A stretch of DNA of 64,000 nucleotides, from assembly GCA_016802295.1 (NCBI GenBank), contig JAESIW010000135.1, forward strand, positions 138,443 through 202,442, given 5' to 3'. Shown here one piece after another: positions 1 through 11,700 of the stretch. The notes under the pieces are model-generated. The model saw nothing but the letters and a program-made list of their open reading frames with translations, was not told the origin of the DNA and did no database searches. Source of the DNA: Brachionus rotundiformis. Its lineage: Eukaryota; Rotifera; Eurotatoria; Ploima; Brachionidae. Every line of letters starts with the position of its first letter. The stretch's first letter is position 1. A program made the translations under genes and the position numbers.

Positions 1-326
1 TGAAAATTAATTTAACTGACTGATATTTTTATATTTTTTCATTTAAGATTCTTTATTAAAAAGCAAAAATAATTTTTAGAAATCAATTTTAGTTTTGTGT
101 ATTTGAATAGAAAAAACTTCAAAAAATTTAAACATAAATAATTTGTTTTTCGGGATTATGGGGAGGGTAAACCAACTCGATTCTACCTGAATCGTTTACA
201 CCTGGAACCCCAAACCAGGCCTAGAGTACTTTTATATTCCCAGGATAATCATTAAAATGAAAACCTTTTCCAGAGAAAACAGTTTATTCATATTCTAAAT
301 AAATATTAATAAGATACGTAGTGTGT
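1..326. other. AT-rich sequence without a recognisable gene
   Basis: No open frame or repeat that I can name. Around 160-240 there is a short less AT-rich stretch. It may belong to the 3' untranslated part of the retroelement tail that starts at 327, but nothing confirms this. Confidence 0.4.
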
Positions 327-605
327 TTAATAAATATCAGCTTCAACAGGCATTTCCTGTAGAGCAAGACCAAAAGACTCTATTTGGTAGCAAAAACTTT
401 CAAAATTGTCTTCTAAATTTGCTGCCAATACTTCAGATGGCAGTTTATTCCAGTTATCAACTACTCGATTAAAAATAATATGCTTTCTGTGACTTATCTT
501 GTGTGTTGCTTCACTAGTCTTTGTTACCAGCTTGGCCGTTTTAAAAGGATATGGGGCAATACTTGTTGAAGATATGAAATATGCCTTAGACAATTTTTTT
601 TTCAA
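327..605 (-). pseudogene. 3' end of a non-LTR retrotransposon reverse transcriptase ORF
   Basis: The frame reads out a typical end of LINE reverse-transcriptase ORFs: a basic R-K-H-x-I-F-N-R-V-V-D-x-W-N-K-L-P-S-E-V block followed by a short hydrophobic tail (SFCYQIESFG) and a stop. In these families this block follows the RT domain and thumb. No RT catalytic motif is present here, so this is a 5'-truncated, dead copy. Its upstream end overlaps the left terminal repeat of the neighbouring DDE element (starting near 544), so only 327 to about 543 is clearly retroelement sequence. Confidence 0.65.
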
Positions 606-1105
606 ATATTCTTATAAATTTGAATGTGCTGATTTAGAATTTATGTAATTTATTCCAATATGGTTGAATTTTTCATGCTTTATAATCAATCAAAGTTTTG
701 GCACATTTTTGCCGGGAATCTTTCTTTTTAGTTGTATAAAGGTGATATGGATACTTAATTTACCCTGGAAAAAAGTTTTCTTGAACAAATTTTTTTAAGG
801 AATCTGAAAATTAAATTTATATTTTGGTAACTTTTATAGTTTTATCAAAATAAACTAAATTAAACAAAATAAAAGGTGTTTGTCTTTTAGAGTCTCTGGA
901 GTAAAATATCCCCAACTCAAAAATTTTCAAAGATAGTTTTTTTTACTTATTTTTTGTCTCTTAACAATATATTAAAAATGCTAAGACCGGTAACATTCGC
1001 TTCCTTCATTTAGATAAGATCAAAATTTAAAAAACCTAATTAATTTCTGTTTTGTTTGTAAAAATTAAAAATTTGGATAAAATTATATAAATTAAATTAT
1101 TTTTT
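544..1105 (+). repeat. Left terminal inverted repeat of the DDE element
   Basis: Matches 3180-3741 in reverse complement for its whole length. Landmarks seen in both arms are the GCTAAGACCGGTAACATTCG block (977-996 left; 3287-3306 right) and the outer end AAAGGATATGGGGCAATACTT. Only scattered single-base differences were seen. Confidence 0.85.
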
Positions 1106-1316
1106 TTACTATTTATTCATCACTAGATTCACAATCATTATTTAATATCAATGAATCTTCTATTTCTAATTTATCCTTATCACAGTCCAAAATAAATTTA
1201 AACAGGAGATTTCTTCTCTTTTTATCTTATTGTCCGTGTTTATGTTTTTCAACGCCCATGAACCACAACACACTTGTTACATGTGCACAAGCTCCGAAGA
1301 CCCTTGATCCGCTCTT

Positions 1317-2936
1317 TCAGTCACAATACCAGCCTAAAATTGGTTCCTGTTTAGACTCGAGAGAGTACTTTACCCATGTATTATGCTTTAATTGAGATGT
1401 AAATCTTGAGTTAATTTTGACTCGTATTAAATTAAAATCATTTTCAAAAAATTCAAACACATAATCCCCTTTTTTGTTAATATGCTCGAGTGTGTATGAG
1501 ATGCTCTGTTTCAACTGATAGACACCAAAAGTAATTGATTGAATATACTCATCTGTTAATTCAGGAAACTCAAATTGATCTAAATCAAGTATTCTTTTTG
1601 ATGAAATTCGGCTAGAATATTTCTGAACTTCACTTTTTAAAAAATTTTCGTCCATTGATTTTTTGAGCATTTTCTCATAAAGAACAATTTTATCTGTATC
1701 TTTTGAGCAAGCAAGTTGTGGTCTATATTTATTTATAATCGCGCACACGAAACGAAAATCTTGCTCTAGGTATTTTATATTTATATTAGAAACAACATTG
1801 CTGAAATATTTCCAACGTTTTATTCGACCATTAACTGATTCAACTACCCATCTTATTTTTGTAATTATTCGTGAATAATTTGCTTCTTTTGTAGTGTGTT
1901 GCAATTTTCCTTGTAAATAACTTGGCATCTTTGCTGAGTATTGCTTGTTTTCAAGGTATTTAATAGAGTCTCGAAAACCTCTATCAACAACAAAAATATC
2001 ATCTTGATAAAACCAATTGTCTACGTCTTCTATTTTTTTAAAAATATTTTGCATTATATTTGCATCATTATTTTTTCCGTTTGACAGAAAAGGACCAATA
2101 ACATCAATAATTGTTCCATCAGTTGCTACAACCAGCATAAACTTAAGTAAACACCGCTTCTTATGTTCAGAAAAAGATGCTTTTTGAAAACTGTAAGACG
2201 CTGACTTTTCAATGTATATATAAGTTGCATCCCAGATTTTTATTACATCATCTTCATCAGCCTTTAATAAAACTTTCGCCATTGTTGTAGTATGAGTCTT
2301 AATTACATCATAACGATTTGTTATATTAAAGCCAATGTTCAGAGGTGTAAACTCATTATTTATTAATTCTCTAACAAGGCGAACACATCTTTTTATTTGA
2401 TCATAAGAAGCAAATGGGAAAAACGCTGAAAGTTCTTTTGCGCTCACGCCTGTTCTCAATTTTGTCATATAAAATCCAAGAGCATTTATTAACGAAACTT
2501 TGCCTGGAAATTGAACTTTTGAAATTGAATAATAAATATCCAAGAAATTTTCATTTGAAACTCCTGTAAGAATTCTGCACCTCTCATCACTAATGGCTGC
2601 ATAATCCAGCGATATAAGTTCTGTTGATGTTTGAGGTTCTTGAGTTTGGTTTTCTTGGTTGTAATTGCTGGGAACAGTTTCAATATCTTCGGTTATATTT
2701 TGATTTGATAATTCGTAAAAAAGTTCATTTTTTTGTTTATCATTGCAGGTTTTAGAAAGGTTTCTATGACATTCTCCACAGACCCATTTGAAAGTAGTAG
2801 GGTCAATAGAACGCTTTTGCATTAAATGGACTAACCAAGGAGAAGAAATTCGAATTTTATTCCTATTAGCAATAACAGAGGCTTTTGAATTTTTATCAAA
2901 TCGAATCGAGCATACAGCACATTTATAGAGAGTCAT
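1317..2936 (-). CDS. DDE superfamily transposase, stopped inside a C-terminal zinc-binding motif
   Basis: A 539-residue ORF. The N-terminus carries two CxxC pairs (C6/C9 and C53/C56) that look like a treble-clef zinc finger. The core has the DDE triad of the DDE_Tnp_4 type: D236 in WDATYIY, D318 in VVDRGF and E366 in RWVVESVNGRIK. The ORF stops with TGA at 1317-1319 right after Y-C-D. If that stop is read through, the same frame continues with K-S-G-S-R-V-F-G-A-C-A-H-V, a SWIM-like CxC...CxH arrangement in which the stop sits at the second cysteine. Another stop follows about 34 codons later, and further coding-like sequence in the same frame runs down to about 1118. The element is therefore probably non-autonomous now. 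The start is the first ATG after the right arm. Transposition by cut-and-paste is inferred from the family. Confidence 0.8.
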   Translation of the reverse strand: MTLYKCAVCSIRFDKNSKASVIANRNKIRISSPWLVHLMQKRSIDPTTFKWVCGECHRNLSKTCNDKQKNELFYELSNQNITEDIETVPSNYNQENQTQEPQTSTELISLDYAAISDERCRILTGVSNENFLDIYYSISKVQFPGKVSLINALGFYMTKLRTGVSAKELSAFFPFASYDQIKRCVRLVRELINNEFTPLNIGFNITNRYDVIKTHTTTMAKVLLKADEDDVIKIWDATYIYIEKSASYSFQKASFSEHKKRCLLKFMLVVATDGTIIDVIGPFLSNGKNNDANIMQNIFKKIEDVDNWFYQDDIFVVDRGFRDSIKYLENKQYSAKMPSYLQGKLQHTTKEANYSRIITKIRWVVESVNGRIKRWKYFSNVVSNINIKYLEQDFRFVCAIINKYRPQLACSKDTDKIVLYEKMLKKSMDENFLKSEVQKYSSRISSKRILDLDQFEFPELTDEYIQSITFGVYQLKQSISYTLEHINKKGDYVFEFFENDFNLIRVKINSRFTSQLKHNTWVKYSLESKQEPILGWYCD

Positions 2937-3179
2937 TTTTTTAAAGAAAAGAGAAGAACAGAGTAAAAATTGGTTTTATACTAAAACTTTTTCTGGATTG
3001 ACTGAGAAAAAAATAAAGCTTGGTTAACTATCCAGTTTAAAAAAATAACGTATTTTTACCGTAGATGAATATTATGAATAAAAAAAGAAAAATAAATATC
3101 TAAATGAAGAGGATTAAATCTTAATAACAAAACTTATTAAGTAATTTCAAAAAGAAAATATTTCATGGATAATATTTAA

Positions 3180-3741
3180 AAAAAATAATTTAATTTATAT
3201 AATTTTATCCAAATTTTTAATTTTTACAAACAAAACAGAAATTAATTAGGTTTTTTAAATTTTGATCTTATCTAAATGAAGGAAGCGAATGTTACCGGTC
3301 TTAGCATTTTTAATATATTGTTAAGAGACAAAAAATAAGTAAAAAAAACTATCTTTGAAAATTTTTGAGTTGGGGATATTTTACTCCAGAGACTCTAAAA
3401 GACAAACACCTTTTATTTTGTTTAATTTAGTTTATTTTGATAAAACTATAAAAGTTACCAAAATATAAATTTAATTTTCAGATTCCTTAAAAAAATTTGT
3501 TCAAGAAAACTTTTTACCAGGGTAAATTAAGTATCCATATCACCTTTATACAACTAAAAAGAAAGATTCCCGGCTAAAATGTGCCAAAACTTTGATTGAT
3601 TATAAAGCATGAAAAATTCAACCATATTGCAATAAATTACATAAATTCTAAATCAGCACATTCAAATTTATAAGAATATTTGAAAAAAAAATTATCTAAG
3701 GCATATTTCATATCTTCAACAAGTATTGCCCCATATCCTTT
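3180..3741 (-). repeat. Right terminal inverted repeat of the DDE element
   Basis: Reverse complement of 544-1105. The inner end lies near 3180 and the outer end at CCATATCCTTT. Confidence 0.85.
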
Positions 3742-3769
3742 GGTGTCATTAATGCCAATTGGAAAATTT

Positions 3770-3860
3770 TGGTGTTAATAATTCCACAGGAGAGCATTAC
3801 AGAATGTTGACTTTCCAGCATTTGATTCACCAAAAAGACCCATTTCCATTAATTTTGCTT
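3770..3860 (-). pseudogene. P-loop GTPase fragment
   Basis: On the minus strand a short frame reads G-L-F-G-E-S-N-A-G-K-S-T-F-C-N-A-L-L, which fits the Walker A (G1) motif GxxxxGKS/T with the usual hydrophobic strand before it. The frame is closed by stops on both sides within about 25 codons, so at most a fragment of a gene is here. A separate open stretch just upstream on the same strand (about 3860-3935, starting M-D-E-E-L-S) could be another piece. The family cannot be told from this motif alone. Confidence 0.35.
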
Positions 3861-4004
3861 AAAGTAAAAGAAACAGCCATTGTGATTGAAATAAATCTAA
3901 TTTTTCAAAGCAACTTGACAATTCTTCGTCCATTATTCAATTAATAGGTGTCTATTTATTTTTCAAGTCAATATTAACTCGTCAATTGGATCTAGTCAAA
4001 TAAC

Positions 4005-4440
4005 AGGACAACGAGTACTTAAAGTACATGTGGCCGTATATCAAGCTTTTGATGGTCACAGTTCAATCGCAAGACCATGACGGCGATGGTCTGATAGACA
4101 GCGAGGGCCTGCCTGATCAGACCTATGACGCCTGGTCGGTCACTGGTGCCAGTGCCTATTGTGGCGGTCTGCATGTGGCAACTCTTTCCTGTGTTTGCCA
4201 AATAGCCAAAATACTGGACGATAGGGAATCTTTGGAAAAGTATGAGCAAATATTGAAAAGAGCCAAAGAAGCATACAATAAAAAATTATGGAACGGAAAG
4301 TACTACAAATACGACTGCAGCAACAGTGATTACAATGACAGCATTATGACAGACATGTGCTGAGGTCATTGGTACCTGAGATGCTCAGGATTCGAACATG
4401 AGGTATATTTTAAAAAATAACTTTATATTGCGGGGGCGAT
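4005..4440 (+). pseudogene. Duplicated fragment of a GBA2-like exon
   Basis: Nearly identical to the exon at about 11025-11421 in the first GBA2-like gene and to the matching exon of the second. It starts in mid-exon, has no other exons, and contains a TGA in place of the TGT of a conserved C-C-G-H motif (near 4361). The copy runs about 20 bp past the donor site into intron sequence that matches gene A (TATTTTAAAAAATAACTT) and not gene B, so the source was gene A or a relative of it. DNA-level rather than RNA-level duplication follows from the retained intron bases. Confidence 0.9.
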
Positions 4441-4569
4441 AATTCGGGTAGGTATTTGGATCTTTTACTGTAACATCACTCGTTGAAGAACTCTTTGAAC
4501 TTTAAACTTTAATATTCTAGAACACATGTCTGGCCGCGAAAAATAATTTTGCCCATTCTACAGTTTTCT

Positions 4570-5138
4570 CTAAAATTCCGGGCAATGTGGATTGGACGTA
4601 AACGTAATAAAATAATGAAATAGTGCTGTTTCTAAAGCACGATCACTGCCTTCAAATGAAGAAGGTAAAATAAATTGTCTACCAATTACCTCTTCCGAAT
4701 TAAAGTTGTGGTCACGTACACGGTGCATAATGCATTGATAGTACAGTTTTCTGAGCTGTTCTTGGTTTTGACGCAAAAATTGAATCTTATTTTTTTCAAT
4801 TTTTATCCAAGAAGAGACAACATACTTGTGGACCAACTTGCTCATGCGGAACAAAACGTTAGGGCAATTAAATCTATAATGCAGTCGATGTCTGTAGAAT
4901 TCTTTTAAAGTAACTCTAGACGATTAGAATAAAATAACTGGACCAAAAGATTTACATCGTTTAACATTTGACGAATAGATTGAATAATCTCGAGCAACAC
5001 TTCACCGTGATTTCTATCCCAGTTAATCATCACATGATCGTTTGCTGCTCGGTCTGTATCAAACATCAAATACTGGGTAGCCCTCAAAGACAGATTAACA
5101 TTTGGTCCATTGAACATGGGCGGAATTATTATCCACAA
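4570..5138 (-). pseudogene. Degenerate Helitron Rep/helicase N-terminal region
   Basis: Two frames on the minus strand. The first (4905-5138) resembles the region before the Helitron_like_N domain, with D-T-D-R and a leucine-rich M-L-N-D-V-N segment. The second (4570-4854) ends with F-I-L-P-S-S-F-E-G-S-D-R-A and F-I-T-F-T-S-N-P-H-C-P-E, the hallmark LPSSF...PxFxTxTxNPxWPE block of Helitron Rep proteins, after a Q-x4-R-x-L-Y-Y segment. The frames differ, and sequence between the two blocks is missing. The Rep catalytic HUH and tyrosines and the helicase were not found. It is a fossil. Confidence 0.65.
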
Positions 5139-5209
5139 ATTTCATTCCATTAACATTAATTATGCCATAAATACCAGTTATTTATTCCCTATTAAATCTT
5201 TCAATCCAT

Positions 5210-5735
5210 TGGAAAATCCAAATCCAGTGATTTTTTTAAATATTTAAATGATGTTTGGTTGAAAGGAAATTTACCTACTAGCAAATATTTTAGAGACCGG
5301 TTGGTGATTCCTGTACGAATTCGCCTCTTTAAAGGTTCAATTCTTCAATTAAACGTACATTTTCTATTCGTAAAAAACTTAATACATATAATTTTGTTCG
5401 ATTAATGCTGAAAATTGCCAAAAATTATTCTAAAAATCAAGAAGATTTTGAATTGAACCCATCTGCTAATAGCAAAACCAGAAATTGCCCTTAAATATGC
5501 AAAAGTAAATTTTTTTTAAAGAACAAATAAAAATGATGATGATGATGAAGAAGATGAAAATGAATGGACATTTAAAACGTCATTTGAATCTGACAGATAA
5601 TTTTTGTAACAGTAAGTTAAGATTGAAATATAAAATATGTGGTCATTTATTAGCACTAGAAACATTATTAAATGCACGTGAATTTGTAAATAAGCCAAAA
5701 AAGGAAGTCAAAAATAGTCTACTAAATCATTAGAA
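5210..5735 (+). other. Degenerate coding-like stretch, origin unknown
   Basis: On the plus strand a protein-like frame runs from about 5233 (FKYLNDVWLKGNLP), shifts frame near 5345, continues as RTFSIRKKLNTYNFVRLMLK and stops near 5490. A further short open frame begins at 5533 with a run of ATG codons. The W-L-x-G-x-L-P wording recalls MULE-type transposases, but the match is too weak to name. Confidence 0.25.
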
Positions 5736-6796
5736 AAAGATTAGATAGTTATTAATTTTTGACTTATATTATTAAATTTAATTAAAAGGAATAAAATATT
5801 TTTTTTTTATAGCTTATTACTAAATTTTTTTACTTTGAAAATAAAATAAATCGTTTCTTTTATTTATCTGCTGAAATTAAAAAGGAATAAATTTAAAAGT
5901 GATTTTTTTAAAAAACCTGTATGTTTTTTAGCAATCTGGATGTTTTTCAGCCCTATGTATTTTTTTAAGAATTATTGTTTGATTTCAGCAAGTGAATGTT
6001 TTGATGAAAACTACGTATGGTGAAAAGATTTTTATTTATGTTGGTCAGCTAGACCCATTAAGACTGGTAGTCATTAGAAAAATTACATTTATGACCAGTT
6101 CAAACTTAATTGGTACAAATTAACCTAACTTATCAAAAAAAAATGCTAATAGGATCTAATATTTTAAATAAAGCATTAGTATCTTCAAAATGCCATCAAA
6201 GCGGATTTTTCAATAAGATTTAATTATGTCTTAAAAATTAAATAAAAGTCTGTAATTGTTATTTACCGCATCTGGTATTCGATTAGTAAAGCAAATAAAA
6301 TGTAATTACAATTATTTTAAATTAATATTTAGTTTGATAATTAAAAAATCAAAAAATCATCCTCAATAAAGAATGAAATTTAAAGATGTATAATATACTG
6401 ATTTATTTAAACATTAAAAAATATAGTTTTAATATGATCAACTATTTAGTTCAAAGTTGAAAGATATCTTAGATTATTACAGTTCTTGGAACTTGATTTC
6501 TTTTTATCTTTATTGGCGATGAATGATCTAGACACTTTTGAAAACATTCCAATTCAAATCCTTGGTTTTCTAATATTCAATCGAATGTTAGAATCAGGCA
6601 TATTTTAGTCTTTGAAAAATATCAACTTATTTTTGAACAATCTCATTTTGTCTATTAATTAAATTTATGTAAAAAATATTTAATTTAATAAAAAACTCAT
6701 TTTATTTTTATTCCTAAAATAGAAAAAAATTCAAAATATTTCTAAACTAATTATAGGATAAAAAATTATTTTTTTTTCCAAAAAATAAAAAATAAA
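5736..6796. other. Non-coding AT-rich spacer upstream of the LRR gene
   Basis: No ORF, RNA gene or named repeat was seen. It contains long A and T runs and many stops in all frames. Confidence 0.5.
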
Positions 6797-8568
6797 ATGA
6801 GCCTGAAACAAAATGACTACAAGTTGGTAATTGCCGAACATTTTGACACCATCAGAGAAAAAATAGACAACCAAATTGATGAATTATTACAAATACCCAA
6901 AAATGAATACGAACTTAACAAAGAACAGATAATGTTAATAAGAGAAAAATTCATTAGAATCATTCATCATTTTAGAGATTTGTTTATGAATGAGCAAGTC
7001 CATTTGCCAGTCGACATTCACCAAAAAGAGACAATAAAATCTTTTATCTTCAAAAAAAACTATCTCATTTATCTTCCAAGTCCATACATTGAAGACAACT
7101 CCATCGGCAAATTAATTCTGCTTAAACAATTCATTAGCTCTAATTTACTTGACATTATTCAGTAATTAAAATTAAAAAAAAATTAAAAAAACTTTTCTTT
7201 TTTTTAAAGAAATTTAATTTTTAATTACAAAAATTCGGAAAAATTTTTAATCGACCGACTTGATAAAGTAATTCAAAAATATGAATATGAAAAAATTCTT
7301 AATTTTATTAAAAGGAAAAGCTATTTGCATTTTATTTGCTCAAGCAATTTGATCCCTTGATTAACCATCATCCAGCTCACGCAAATCGTCAAGACATATG
7401 GCTGACCTCAGACCTGACCACAATATCCCACATGGAGGATGTAAATTTATGTGACAAAATCGATCTGAGCAATACTCAGATTACATCAGTTGAGCCTAAT
7501 TGTTTTAGCTCGTTTGGAAATCTGCATACTCTAAACTTATCTGGCAATTTTCTAACCAGACTAGACAGTGAGCTGAACGGTCTTGTGGCCTTGAAGGTTC
7601 TGAACCTGGAACTCAACAACCTGAGTCATCTTGGCACCGAGCTCTTCAGCGATCTGCACAAACTCAATTTGTTAAATTTGCATGAAAATAAACTGCTGTT
7701 GATTGATGAAAACTTATTCAGACATTTGCCAAATCTTGGGTATTTGGACTTGTCTAACAATTCTATTCAATCTATACACAAAAATGCGTTTTCTTCGCTT
7801 CATAATCTAAAAGATTTAAATTTGAGAAAAAATGAAATTGATTTTATAGATAAAGATTGGTTCCAAAATTTACATCATTTGGAATCATTAAATTTGTCAC
7901 ACAACTTTTTAATTTCATCTTTGGAAAAAGAGCAGTTTTTTGGTTTGAATAATTTGAAAAAATTAAATTTGGCCAAGATCAGTTTGGACAAAATTTCTTT
8001 TCTGTGCTTTGATGGACTTGGTAATCTAGAAGACTTGGTAATGTCCGAGTGCGATCTCAATTCAAAGCTTGACAAAGATTTTTTCCAATACATTCCGAAA
8101 CTGAAGCTACTATGCCTTGACAACAATAGAATAAAAAAATTGGACAACTTAGTCGACTTGTTGCCAAATTTGGAAGTGTTGAGCATATCAGGCAATCAAA
8201 TAGAAACAATACCTGACAATTTTTTCAAAAATCAGAGCAAGCTAAAAGTAATTAATTTTGGCTTCAATAAATTAAAGTCTGTATTGAATAATTGGTTGCA
8301 AAATATGCCAAATTTGGAACGAATCTATTTGAATAACAATCAAATATCAGAACTTGATGAAAACTTGTTTGTCAACATGGTAAAATTGAACACCCTGGAT
8401 ATATCTGGCAATTGGATAAAGTCAGTAAATGAAAACCACTTTGGAGGTATATTTGGTGCCCAAATAATTTATGATGAAATTCTGGCTCTCGAAAACATAA
8501 TCAAAGATTTCCAAGAGCGAAAAATCGATCTAAAACCAGAATTGAGCATTCAATTAATAGAAGAATAA
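6797..8568 (+). CDS. Leucine-rich-repeat protein, probably intracellular
   Basis: Three exons (6797-7161, 7210-7267, 7345-8568) give a 548-residue protein. Introns are 48 and 77 nt, with GTAATT donors and AAAG/CAAG acceptors, and the phases match. Residues 1-130 form an unfamiliar helical-looking N-terminal region. From about residue 165 to the end there are some thirteen LRRs of 22-25 residues with the L-x-x-L-x-L-S-x-N pattern, for example LHTLNLSGN, LGYLDLSNN and LEVLSISGN. There is no signal peptide, no transmembrane segment and no cysteine-rich cap, so a cytosolic or nuclear scaffold role is likelier than a receptor. The partner is unknown. The third exon alone has no ATG near its start, which supports the join to the upstream exons. 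A poly(A)-type AATAAA-like region follows at about 8570-8640. Confidence 0.7.
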
Positions 8569-8795
8569 TTAAAAATAAATTTTTGTTTAATTTCATTTTG
8601 TTTTAATTCTTAATTTTATTTTCATTATGGTTTAAATTTCAAAGGTAAAATACATCTTAAATTAAAGTAAAATTATATATTCAAATTTTATGCTAAAAAT
8701 CATGTAATTTTTAAAAAGATCATACCATTGACTAAAAAAATAAGATTAATTGGAATTTTTAAAATTTTATTTTATTAAATATTATTAATTTGGTA

Positions 8796-11700
8796 ATGAA
8801 CGAACAAGAAGATATTCTAAAAATATTCGAACAAGAATATAAAGAATTCTGTTTAGAAATAAAGCTTTCAAATACATATCCAAGTAGAATAAATCCATTT
8901 TCGAAGCCAAGATTTAGACAAATAATAAAGCTTTTAAGATTGGCATATAGAAGCAAAAAATATGAAAATAGCGTAACAAGTCAAAAAAAGATACCATTTA
9001 TAGATTTTTTTTCTCCAGTCAAAGCCAAGCAAATATATGGAGTGCCAATGGGTGGAATTGGCACAGGAACTATTGGCCGATCGTATACAGGAGAATTTAC
9101 CAGGTACCATTTGGTGCCGGGCATTTATGAGCACGAAACATGCGAGGCCAACTTGTTCACTGTGTGCTTGAGGAAAAAAAAGCACACTGTGTACCAGCAA
9201 GCTTTGTGCACCAAGAGAATCAAGCAGAATGGATTCAAGAACTGGAACATGGCTTTTTGTGGCGACAATGCCACCTATTACGCCTTGTATCCTGAATCGT
9301 GGACTGTGTACAATTTGCCAGGTCAAAATGTTCGCTTGACATGTCACCAAATTAGTCCAGTGATTCCACACAATTATAAAGACTCGTCACTACCAGTTAC
9401 TCTGTTCAATTGGACTGTGGACAACAAGAATCCAGAAGATATTGAGCTTTCGCTCATGTTCACTTGGCAAGCTGGCTCATCAAGCGATAAATTCGAATTG
9501 ACCGATGTAAGCAGCCAATCGTTTGAGAATTATTCCAATTACAGTACCAACATTAGTGGCTGTGTCATCAAGCAAAAGCTCAGAGGCATGCCTTTGGAAT
9601 ATTGCATTGCTGCTAATAAATCGGTAATTTGCTTTTTCATAATTTGTATCATCATATCAAATTATTAAGTTAATTTTTCTTAAAAATTATAAAACATTAT
9701 CTTTTTAGATTTTTTTTCTAGTTACATAAATTTGTCCAGGAAAAAATAGTTAATTAAAGTTTGATTTAGAATACTTTTTTTAAATTAATCTTATGTAGAA
9801 ATTTAGTTTCATTATATTTGGTCTATCTGATCTTTATTTTGTATAAATTAAATAATGGAAATAGAGTAAATACATTTTTACCAAAATTCTCAATTTTTTG
9901 ATTTATATTTCACAGTCAGATTTAATTGATCTTGGTTCTAAGGAAAACTTTATTTTTTCTTTAGATTACTGATATAAAAATCTGTTCAAAAATTAAAATT
10001 TAGATAAAGATTAAAATTTAAATTAAGATAAATATTATTGTCTATTAAGAAAAATACCAATATCACTTACAATTGTCAATTTTATCCGGACGATGAATCT
10101 TCTGGTAACAATCTTTGGGATGATTTGTTAGAAGATGGCAAACTAGATAATAATAAATGTAAATTGATATTAATTTTTGATTAGTTAAAGTGAATATTTT
10201 TTTGTAGTCAACCCTTCTTTGGTGCCTAATAAGAATTCATCAGCTAATAAATTGACAGTAGCTGTTTGTGTAAATATTAAATTAGAAGCCGAGTCAAGTG
10301 AGACCATTGGCTTTGCACTGGTATGGTGGATGCCTCATATTTTATTTGGTAGTAGCCAAACCAAAGCTTATAAAAGATATTATACAAAATATTTTTATAA
10401 TTTAAACTCAATATTCGACATACCATGCTATTCTTTTTGGCAAAAAGATTCATGGATAAATTCACTTCTTGAGTGGAGACGTCCTATACTAAAAAATGAG
10501 TAAATTATAATCAAATTTTGAGAAAGCATAAAATTTTAATAATTTAAAATTAAAAAAAAAAGAAATACTTCACGTATTTATAAGTGTGCTCTATTTAACG
10601 AATTGTATTTTCTGTCAGATGGTGGCACTTTATGGCTGAATGCAGAAAGCTCGGAGATCGAGCATTTTGCCAAGTATGGTCTGTTTGCCTATTTGGAAGG
10701 CCATGAGTACCGAATGTATAACACATATGATGTTCATTTCTATGCAAACTTTGCCTTGTTACAGCTTTGGCCAAAGCTTCACTTGAGTATACAATACCAC
10801 ATAGCAGAGACCATAAACGAACAAGACAAGGAGCCTAGAACTTTTTTATTCAATGGCAAGGAGGGTATCCGCAAAACAAAGACAACTGTGCCGCACGATA
10901 TCGGCGACCCAGATGACCAACCATTCACCAACTTAAACGCCTATCTTATCCATGATCCCAAAGACTGGAAAGACTTGAATTTAAAATTTATTTTGACTGT
11001 TTACAGAGATTATTTTTATCTAAAAGACAACGAGTACTTAAAGTACATGTGGCCGTATATCAAGCTGCTGATGGTCACAGTTCAATCGCAGGACCATGAC
11101 GGCGATGGTCTGATAGACAGCGAGGGTCTGCCTGATCAGACCTATGACGCCTGGTCGGTCACTGGTGCCAGTGCCTATTGTGGCGGTCTGCATGTGGCAA
11201 CTCTTTCCTGTGTTTGCCAAATAGCCAAAATACTGGACGATAGGGAATCTTTGGAAAAGTATGAGCAAATATTGAAAAGAGCCAAAGAAGCATACAATAA
11301 AAAATTATGGAACGGAAAGTACTACAAATACGACTGCAGCAACAGTGATTACAATGACAGCATTATGACAGACATGTGCTGTGGTCATTGGTACTTGAGA
11401 TGCTCCGGATTCGAACATGAGGTATATTTTAAAAAATAACTTAACTATTATGAAGAAAATTAAAATAAATTTTATTTTAATTTAAATTTGATGCATTCTA
11501 AAATTTTGCTAAAAATTGAATCATCAAAAAATTTACTCATTAGAATTGATTAATAAGATGATTAATATAAATATTTTTTATTTTTCAACAATTTTTTAAA
11601 ATTATTGCGTTATCTTAAATTGACTGGAAAACTTAGAACATTTTTAAATTCTATTTGTCCAATTCTTCATTCCATACATTAATAGCTTTATCATTATAGA

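Larger units (their letters stand above)
544..3741 (-). mobile_element. DNA transposon with about 560-bp terminal inverted repeats and a DDE transposase
   Basis: Two long inverted repeats (544-1105 and 3180-3741) flank one transposase ORF on the minus strand. By eye the arms differ at only a few positions (for example near 655, 713 and 776), so they have been nearly identical until recently. The outer boundary shared by both arms is AAAGGATATGG on the left and its complement on the right. I could not identify a convincing target-site duplication. The transposase resembles the DDE_Tnp_4 type, as in IS5-like or Harbinger-like eukaryotic elements. The element lies against, or inside, older repeat debris. 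Confidence 0.8.

Noticed and set aside
4019..4249. 76-codon minus-strand ORF repeated at 11038-11268 and 15699-15929
   Set aside because: Antisense frame of the GBA2 catalytic exon, present three times because the exon is. There is no independent evidence of coding.
7336..7344. TTG start for the LRR protein at 7336
   Set aside because: The LRR frame is better joined by in-phase introns to the upstream exons starting with ATG at 6797. A TTG start is not expected in an animal.
8934..9371. 145-codon minus-strand ORF in GBA2 copy A and its twin at 13342-13779
   Set aside because: They are mirror images of the conserved GBA2 exon. They are conserved between copies only because the DNA is nearly identical.
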